NCBI GenBank assembly: GCA_004212735.1
Contig: SHBD01000006.1
Coordinates: 55,731 to 119,730, forward strand
From: SAR116 cluster bacterium
GTDB lineage: Bacteria > Pseudomonadota > Alphaproteobacteria > Puniceispirillales > Puniceispirillaceae
Direction of reading: 5' to 3'
Length of the DNA: 64,000 bases
Part shown: one piece after another, positions 59,766 through 64,000 of the stretch
Numbering within the stretch: position 1 is the stretch's first letter
Layout: the number at the start of each line of letters is the position of its first letter
Position numbers and translations under genes: made by a program
The notes under the pieces: model-generated
Database searches by the model: none
What the model saw: the letters and a program-made list of their open reading frames with translations, nothing else
What the model was told of the DNA's origin: nothing

Positions 59766-60894
59766 GCAGATTTGTCGCGAACGCTCCGGGGAGCGCCACT
59801 TCCATCAATTCAAGATCGTCACTGCACTCGCAAAATGCCGCCGCCGTGCCCGGGGGCACGACAAAGGCATCACCCGCGGACAGCGCCGATGGGTCTTGGC
59901 CGTCAACCTCAAGCCGCATGGTTCCGCTGATGACGAAATGAAACAGGATGTCACAATCATGCGTGGCATGCGTGGCATGACTGGCAAATTCCGGGCTTTG
60001 TGCCTCACCCCCTTGCCATTTGGCGACCTGAACGTTGGCAACACCGTTCGTCGCGTCCAGAATGCCAGTGTCACGATGTACAAAGCCCGGGATGCGCCAG
60101 GGATGCCAGTCTGCCTGCGCCTGTTGATGATGGATGAAACGCTGGCCCTGAAAGAGCCGGTCTGGGTTAGCCGGGCCATTCGGCAGGGTCATTTCATGGT
60201 CGATGGTGGTGACATGCTCAGCTGGAACACCGATCTCGATCACCTCGATATTGTCGGAGGCAAACAACACACGATGCCGGATTTCGGGTGGTTGAATCAC
60301 GCAATCACCCGCATGCAGGCGAAATTCCGGCCCCTGATCCTCATAGACGAGGTCCACCCAGCCCGCGATGCAGAAAATCAACTGAAACCCGACCGTGTGA
60401 TAATGAACCATGTCCGGCACCGGTCCGCCATCAGGGATGCGGATGTGGCTGGCAATGATTGACCCGCCAAGCCTGTCTGGAATCAAATCACGATAATGCA
60501 TACCGGCCCGGCCAATCACCCATGGGGCTTGATCAACAAGCCGGCGCACAACATAGCGATGCTGGGTCTGCGGCATATGCAGGGGTGGATTATGCTGGGC
60601 GATCTCGATCACCATGCCATTTGGCGCGGTTATCGTCTGCTCACCATCGGCGATTGCTGCCGGGTCATCTGCCTGCAGACACAGGCGTGGGCAAGGCGTG
60701 TCGGCAGGACAGCGCGAATCCAGTCGCAACCGCACACCATGGCCAGACAGCACCGCCACCGCCGGATCATCGGCCGGATAAATCTGCTCCAGGCGGAGGC
60801 TGAGCGTCTTTGTGAAAAAGGCAAGATCATCACGAATATCGGATGATGGCACGATAATCTCGGCAGTCTGAATAGGGCTGTCAGCGGCTGTCAT
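59752..60894 (-). CDS. VOC (glyoxalase)-cupin-cupin fusion protein
   Basis: 380 residues. Part 1 (about 8-103) is glyoxalase/VOC-like: AEIIVPSSDIRDDLAFFTKTL to GMVIEIAQH. Part 2 (about 130-235) is a cupin with metal-type residues H164, H166 (VHYHTVGFQ; Gln171 replaces the usual Glu) and H207 (QPPEIRHRV). Part 3 (about 285-372) is a second cupin with H306, H309 and H312 but Ala at the site of the second-motif His (PPGTAAAF), so it may not bind metal in the usual way. Enzymatic role unknown; a dioxygenase, isomerase or sugar-acid role would fit. Co-transcribed with two Lin0512 genes upstream. Confidence 0.85.
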   Translation of the reverse strand: MTAADSPIQTAEIIVPSSDIRDDLAFFTKTLSLRLEQIYPADDPAVAVLSGHGVRLRLDSRCPADTPCPRLCLQADDPAAIADGEQTITAPNGMVIEIAQHNPPLHMPQTQHRYVVRRLVDQAPWVIGRAGMHYRDLIPDRLGGSIIASHIRIPDGGPVPDMVHYHTVGFQLIFCIAGWVDLVYEDQGPEFRLHAGDCVIQPPEIRHRVLFASDNIEVIEIGVPAEHVTTIDHEMTLPNGPANPDRLFQGQRFIHHQQAQADWHPWRIPGFVHRDTGILDATNGVANVQVAKWQGGEAQSPEFASHATHATHDCDILFHFVISGTMRLEVDGQDPSALSAGDAFVVPPGTAAAFCECSDDLELMEVALPGAFATNLHDPA

Positions 60895-60911
60895 CTAGGC
60901 GGGTCCTGTTT

Positions 60912-61283
60912 TTAAGTCCGGGCTTTGGTGCTGAGTTGCCAGTCATCAGGATTGATCTCCAGAAACGCCTCGATGGCGGCTGTTGCAATGACTGACACAT
61001 TGTCATTCTCCGCATCATGGGCATCAAGGCCACCCTTGACGATTTTCACCTCGGGTGTCCCGCGGGGCAATTCGGCGCGCACACGGTCGATATCAACCAA
61101 ATCGGGCGCCTGTACGCCAATTGTGACTTTCACCAGCATGTCCCGGTGATCATAGCCAAGTGAGCGAAACAATGTGAGCGAACTGTGATGCAGGGCATCC
61201 TGAACGGCGCGGCACGCCGCCTTGGTGTAGTCACCACCATAGAGATCATTGCCCGTTCCCATCTCGAGAATCAGTCGTTTCAT
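60912..61283 (-). CDS. Lin0512 family protein, copy A
   Basis: 123 residues of the uncharacterised Lin0512 family. The core LEMGTGNDLYGGDYTKAACR is followed by AVQDALHHSSL and VTIGVQAPDLVDIDRVRAELPRG. No signal peptide or membrane segment. It overlaps copy B by four bases (ATGA) and lies 17 bases before the VOC-cupin-cupin gene. The shared pattern with copy B suggests a heteromer. Confidence 0.88.
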   Translation of the reverse strand: MKRLILEMGTGNDLYGGDYTKAACRAVQDALHHSSLTLFRSLGYDHRDMLVKVTIGVQAPDLVDIDRVRAELPRGTPEVKIVKGGLDAHDAENDNVSVIATAAIEAFLEINPDDWQLSTKART

Positions 61284-61654
61284 GATGTCCCCTTTGATCC
61301 GCCTGCCGGTTCCATGTCAAAGGATACAACGACCGCCGCATTGGCAATGATGGTGGCACCGGAGCCATCAGGCTTTGGCACGTCAAGGCCACCATGCGAG
61401 ACAGTGACGGCGCTCTGACCATAGGGAAGAACGGCTTGAACAGCCGCGATGTCGACAGCATCTGGCTGCTGAACGCCAATCTCGACATCGACAATCATGT
61501 CGGATTTGTCAAACCCAAAAGCCTCGGCCATGGACAGCGAATTATGCCAGAGCGCATCGCTGAGCGCCCGCACCGCGGCCTTGGTATAATCTGCCTGCCG
61601 GAGCGAGGTTCCCATGCCAAATTCCATTGCAACGCGCGTTTTCGCCATTTGCAT
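61280..61654 (-). CDS. Lin0512 family protein, copy B
   Basis: 124 residues, paralogue of copy A: MEFGMGTSLRQADYTKAAVR, ALSDALWHNSL, VEIGVQQPDAVDIAAVQAVLP. Shared residues cluster in DYTKAA, DAL-H-SL, IGVQ-PD-VDI and GGLD; the tails differ. ATG 61648 is an alternative start. First gene of the cluster, with about 136 bases upstream of it before an EamA gene pointing the same way. Confidence 0.88.
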   Translation of the reverse strand: MQMAKTRVAMEFGMGTSLRQADYTKAAVRALSDALWHNSLSMAEAFGFDKSDMIVDVEIGVQQPDAVDIAAVQAVLPYGQSAVTVSHGGLDVPKPDGSGATIIANAAVVVSFDMEPAGGSKGTS

Positions 61655-61790
61655 CTCCCATCAGCGCCCTGATCCGGTTAGGCGTCACGGCCTGAGGTCA
61701 GGTGATATGCGTTAGGTCACTTGGACCAACAGCTCTCAATATAGGGATGATTGGCGAAATTCTCACGAATTTTAAGCAATTTTCAGGTTT

Positions 61791-62720
61791 TCAGCATTTT
61801 TCGGGGCTGGCGGAGTCGGCAGGGCAAATCAATTGCCGTTGGTTGGCGCGGCGCTGCGACAGGGACATCAAATAAAATCCAACACTGGTGATGAAAAGCC
61901 CCAGAAAACCAAGACCGGCAAGTGCTTCACCAAACACCGCCCAGGCGATCATCATGGTCACCGGAGGAACAAAATATTGCAGGGCGGAAATGCGGGTGGC
62001 GTCACGCGTCCTGATTAAATAAAACATCAATCCGTAGGCACCAATCGACACCGGAATGGCCAACCATATGATTGCAAAGACCAACTGTCCGCCCCACGCG
62101 GCGGCAAAGCCCTCAAACCACCATGCAAGGGGTGCCAGGCAGAGGGCGGCGAGCAACCCATGCCAGAACAATGCCGTCATCACCGGAATGTCTCGTTGAT
62201 CAATTTTTGCCGCGCGCCGACCCCATACGGTAACAAAGGTCAGACAGAATGTCGCCAGCAGCGGCAGGCCATAGACCCATAACGCCGTGCCAGATAAGTT
62301 CATATCACCCGCGACAAAGACAAGCACACCGACAAAGCCAACACCGATTCCACACCACCGCAAAGCGTCATTTGCCTCGCCAAGCAGGAGCGGTGACACC
62401 GACGCCGTCAGGGCGGGTTGGAGCGCGGCAATCAGGGCAACCGAGCCCGCATTCAGGCCAAATTCAAACGCTTTAAAGATCGCCACCAGCCAGACAAAAT
62501 GGGCAAAAAAGCCAACCAGTAGCGTGTTTCTGTCGGGCGCGCGCCATTCCCGGCGCACCGAGATGATCACCGCAACGACCAGCATCATAACAAGGAATCG
62601 ATACAGCAGAAGTGTGAAAGTTCCAGCCACCGGCACGCCAAGCTTGGCACCGATGTAGCCCGAACACCAAAGCAACAGAAACAGCAACTCGTCACCCTTG
62701 AACACGCGCATTGGTGGCAT
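61791..62720 (-). CDS. EamA/DMT-family transporter, upstream of the Lin0512 cluster
   Basis: 309 residues, ten membrane helices. The N-terminal LLFLLLWCSGYIGAKLGVPVAG and the central GFFAHFVWLVAIFKAFEFGLNAGSVALI are typical of EamA (quoted in parts: WCSGYIGAK, AFEFGLNAG). Same strand as the Lin0512 genes but separated by 136 bases, so it may be a separate unit. Confidence 0.9.
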   Translation of the reverse strand: MPPMRVFKGDELLFLLLWCSGYIGAKLGVPVAGTFTLLLYRFLVMMLVVAVIISVRREWRAPDRNTLLVGFFAHFVWLVAIFKAFEFGLNAGSVALIAALQPALTASVSPLLLGEANDALRWCGIGVGFVGVLVFVAGDMNLSGTALWVYGLPLLATFCLTFVTVWGRRAAKIDQRDIPVMTALFWHGLLAALCLAPLAWWFEGFAAAWGGQLVFAIIWLAIPVSIGAYGLMFYLIRTRDATRISALQYFVPPVTMMIAWAVFGEALAGLGFLGLFITSVGFYLMSLSQRRANQRQLICPADSASPEKC

Positions 62721-62829
62721 CCCTTCCCGGCATCATATGAACAGATGATAGGAGGGGTTAATCATTCAAAGCATTCAGAGGTCGAAAAACAGACGTCAAA
62801 GTTCACGAGGGGGAAATCACTCGTTAAAA

Positions 62830-63165
62830 TTAAAGGCCAAACTCTGCCTGTACATCCTTGCCCCAGCCAATATGGCTGGTGCCATCGGCGATGATCACCG
62901 GACGTTTCAGCAAGGTTGGGTGCGCTTTCAGCAGGTCAAGTGGAGCCGCACTGCGCGCCACCTCGTCAAGGCCGCGCCAGGTGGTTGATTTGCGATTGAC
63001 CACAATTTCACCGCCATGCGTTGCCAACCATGCGGCAAGCTGGTCCTCCGGTACACCATCGGCGCGGACATCAATGATCTTGAGCTCATGCCCTGCAGCG
63101 GTCAGCGCCTTGATGGCCTTCTTACAGCTATCACAGCTTTTTAACGCATATATGGTCACGGTCAT
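62830..63165 (-). CDS. ArsC/Spx-type thioredoxin-fold protein
   Basis: 111 residues. The N-terminal YALKSCDSCKKAIKAL gives C11 and C14, and RPVIIADGTSHIGWG is near the C-terminus. This matches the ArsC/Spx/YffB family of glutathione- or thioredoxin-linked reductases. With a CxxC pair and no arsenic genes nearby it is more like YffB/Spx than a true arsenate reductase, but this is not certain. Confidence 0.87.
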   Translation of the reverse strand: MTVTIYALKSCDSCKKAIKALTAAGHELKIIDVRADGVPEDQLAAWLATHGGEIVVNRKSTTWRGLDEVARSAAPLDLLKAHPTLLKRPVIIADGTSHIGWGKDVQAEFGL

Positions 63166-63361
63166 TGATCATCCTCCCTCGCTCTGATTGTGAAGGGTGG
63201 CAAAACATGGGTGATTTTACCAGCGCTGAATTGGTAGATGGGCCGCCAGCCCGCATCGCTTACCTGTGCCACCGACCTGCGCCAATGACCCGCACTACAG
63301 ATGTGCGATCAAATCATGCTAGAGTAAATACATGCCGGGGCATGTGTTTGAGGTCAATGTG

Positions 63362-64000
63362 ATGAGATATCTGTTTTTGCTTCTGCTGCTTGTGGCACAG
63401 CCGATGGTGGCCGTCCTTGCGGCTGCGACCCTCTCGCCTGCCGGAGCATCTGACGGAGCATCTGCCGAATCCACTGCTGAGTCCCCTGCCGAACTCACCT
63501 TGATCAAAGAGGAGGCGTGCGCAGTTTTGGCTGCGCCTGATGAGATTGAAACGACTGTCACGCCGCGCGGACCGGGATTTGTCTTTACAACAGTTGGTGG
63601 CAAGGGACAGGTTGAAATTATCGCGCGCCCCTCATTTCAGGCGTGGCGTGTTGCCATTGTGACTGTTTTTAATAGTGCCGGCCTTCCCGCAGTGGAAATG
63701 CGACTTGCCACGGGATGTAAACCCATCCGCAGCCGCCAGATCACCCGACAGCCTGACGGCAGGGTTTTATCAATCACCGACCTTGGCCCTGATTTTGTGG
63801 CAATTGGCAGCGCCGAGATACAGGACCCCCCGCATCACTTCACGCTCAAGGCGGCAGACCGCAACCCTAATAATCCTCGCATCGCCATTGTCGATACAGG
63901 CATCAATTACACACTGCCAGACTTCCAGAATCGCATTGCGCTGGACATTGATGGTCGTCTGATTGGCTATGATTTCTGGGATGATGATGAATGGCCTTTT
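63362..64000 (+). CDS. Subtilisin-family (S8) serine protease, N-terminal part
   Basis: 213 codons are visible before the window ends, with no stop. ATG 63362 is preceded by GAGG at eight bases and begins a signal peptide (MRYLFLLLLLVAQPMVAVLAA). About 160 residues without a recognised domain, possibly a propeptide, precede IAIVDTGINYTLPDF, which holds the catalytic Asp of S8 proteases. The His and Ser motifs would lie beyond the edge. Exported; role unknown. Confidence 0.8.
   Translation, partial: MRYLFLLLLLVAQPMVAVLAAATLSPAGASDGASAESTAESPAELTLIKEEACAVLAAPDEIETTVTPRGPGFVFTTVGGKGQVEIIARPSFQAWRVAIVTVFNSAGLPAVEMRLATGCKPIRSRQITRQPDGRVLSITDLGPDFVAIGSAEIQDPPHHFTLKAADRNPNNPRIAIVDTGINYTLPDFQNRIALDIDGRLIGYDFWDDDEWPF

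Noticed and set aside
62830..63165. Arsenic resistance locus
   Set aside because: Only an ArsC/Spx-fold protein is present, with a YffB-like CxxC. There is no arsB, acr3 or arsR gene next to it.

Overview
The window is chromosomal DNA from an alphaproteobacterium, probably a marine one. No 16S gene is present, so this rests on gene content and order. Typical alphaproteobacterial arrangements include pdhA-pdhB-pdhC-lpd-lipA-ratA, with lipoyl domains on both E1-beta and E2. Others are CBP3 chaperone-DUF177-plsX-fabH-ihfA-merR, nrdR-ribD-ribE-ribH-nusB, and nuoA-N followed by birA-coaX-rnj-mce-DUF1467. A DddQ-type cupin (DMSP lyase signature) and many small-molecule exporters fit a marine heterotroph of the SAR116 or Rhodospirillales type. 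I cannot name the genus.

Layout. 1-1250 (+) holds the ispF 3' end, pgpA and a cinA-type amidase. 1281-13998 (-) is a long leftward run: tpiA, secG, pyrG, kdsA, eno, ftsB, pdhABC, lpd, lipA, ratA. It links glycolysis, pyruvate oxidation and lipoate synthesis. 14328-22626 (+) holds a PpiD-like chaperone, trpE, a coiled-coil envelope protein, a LysE exporter, an acyl-CoA synthetase and a class IV aminotransferase. 22659-26935 is an accessory stretch: the DddQ-like cupin, a small unknown protein, an EamA transporter with an apparent 5' frameshift, a divergent LysE/ArsR pair and a secreted unknown. tRNA-Pro(GGG) follows at 27211-27287. 27446-41675 is mostly leftward housekeeping: merR, ihfA, fabH, plsX, yceD, CBP3, bamE (+), nusB, ribH, ribE, ribD, nrdR, glyA, rpiB, a gene-free stretch with a candidate sRNA, then DUF1467, mce, rnj, coaX and birA. 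41679-55983 (-) is the complete 14-gene complex I operon. 56349-64000 is accessory again: a PhyH dioxygenase, EamA transporters, DUF3429, and a compact leftward cluster of EamA, a glyoxalase-cupin-cupin fusion and two Lin0512 paralogues with another EamA gene upstream. An ArsC/Spx-like protein and the start of a subtilisin-family protease close the window.

Two things stand out. First, 58866-62720 looks like an uncharacterised small-molecule pathway: a three-domain VOC-cupin-cupin protein, two adjacent diverged Lin0512 genes and flanking exporters. Second, many spacers carry short direct tandem repeats of 11-18 bp, two to seven copies each. One set duplicates the last codons and stop of secG, another duplicates the T-rich tail of a terminator, and others have expanded inside coding regions (rpiB N-terminus, coiled-coil protein). 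This looks like a genome-wide tendency to short tandem duplication at gene edges.
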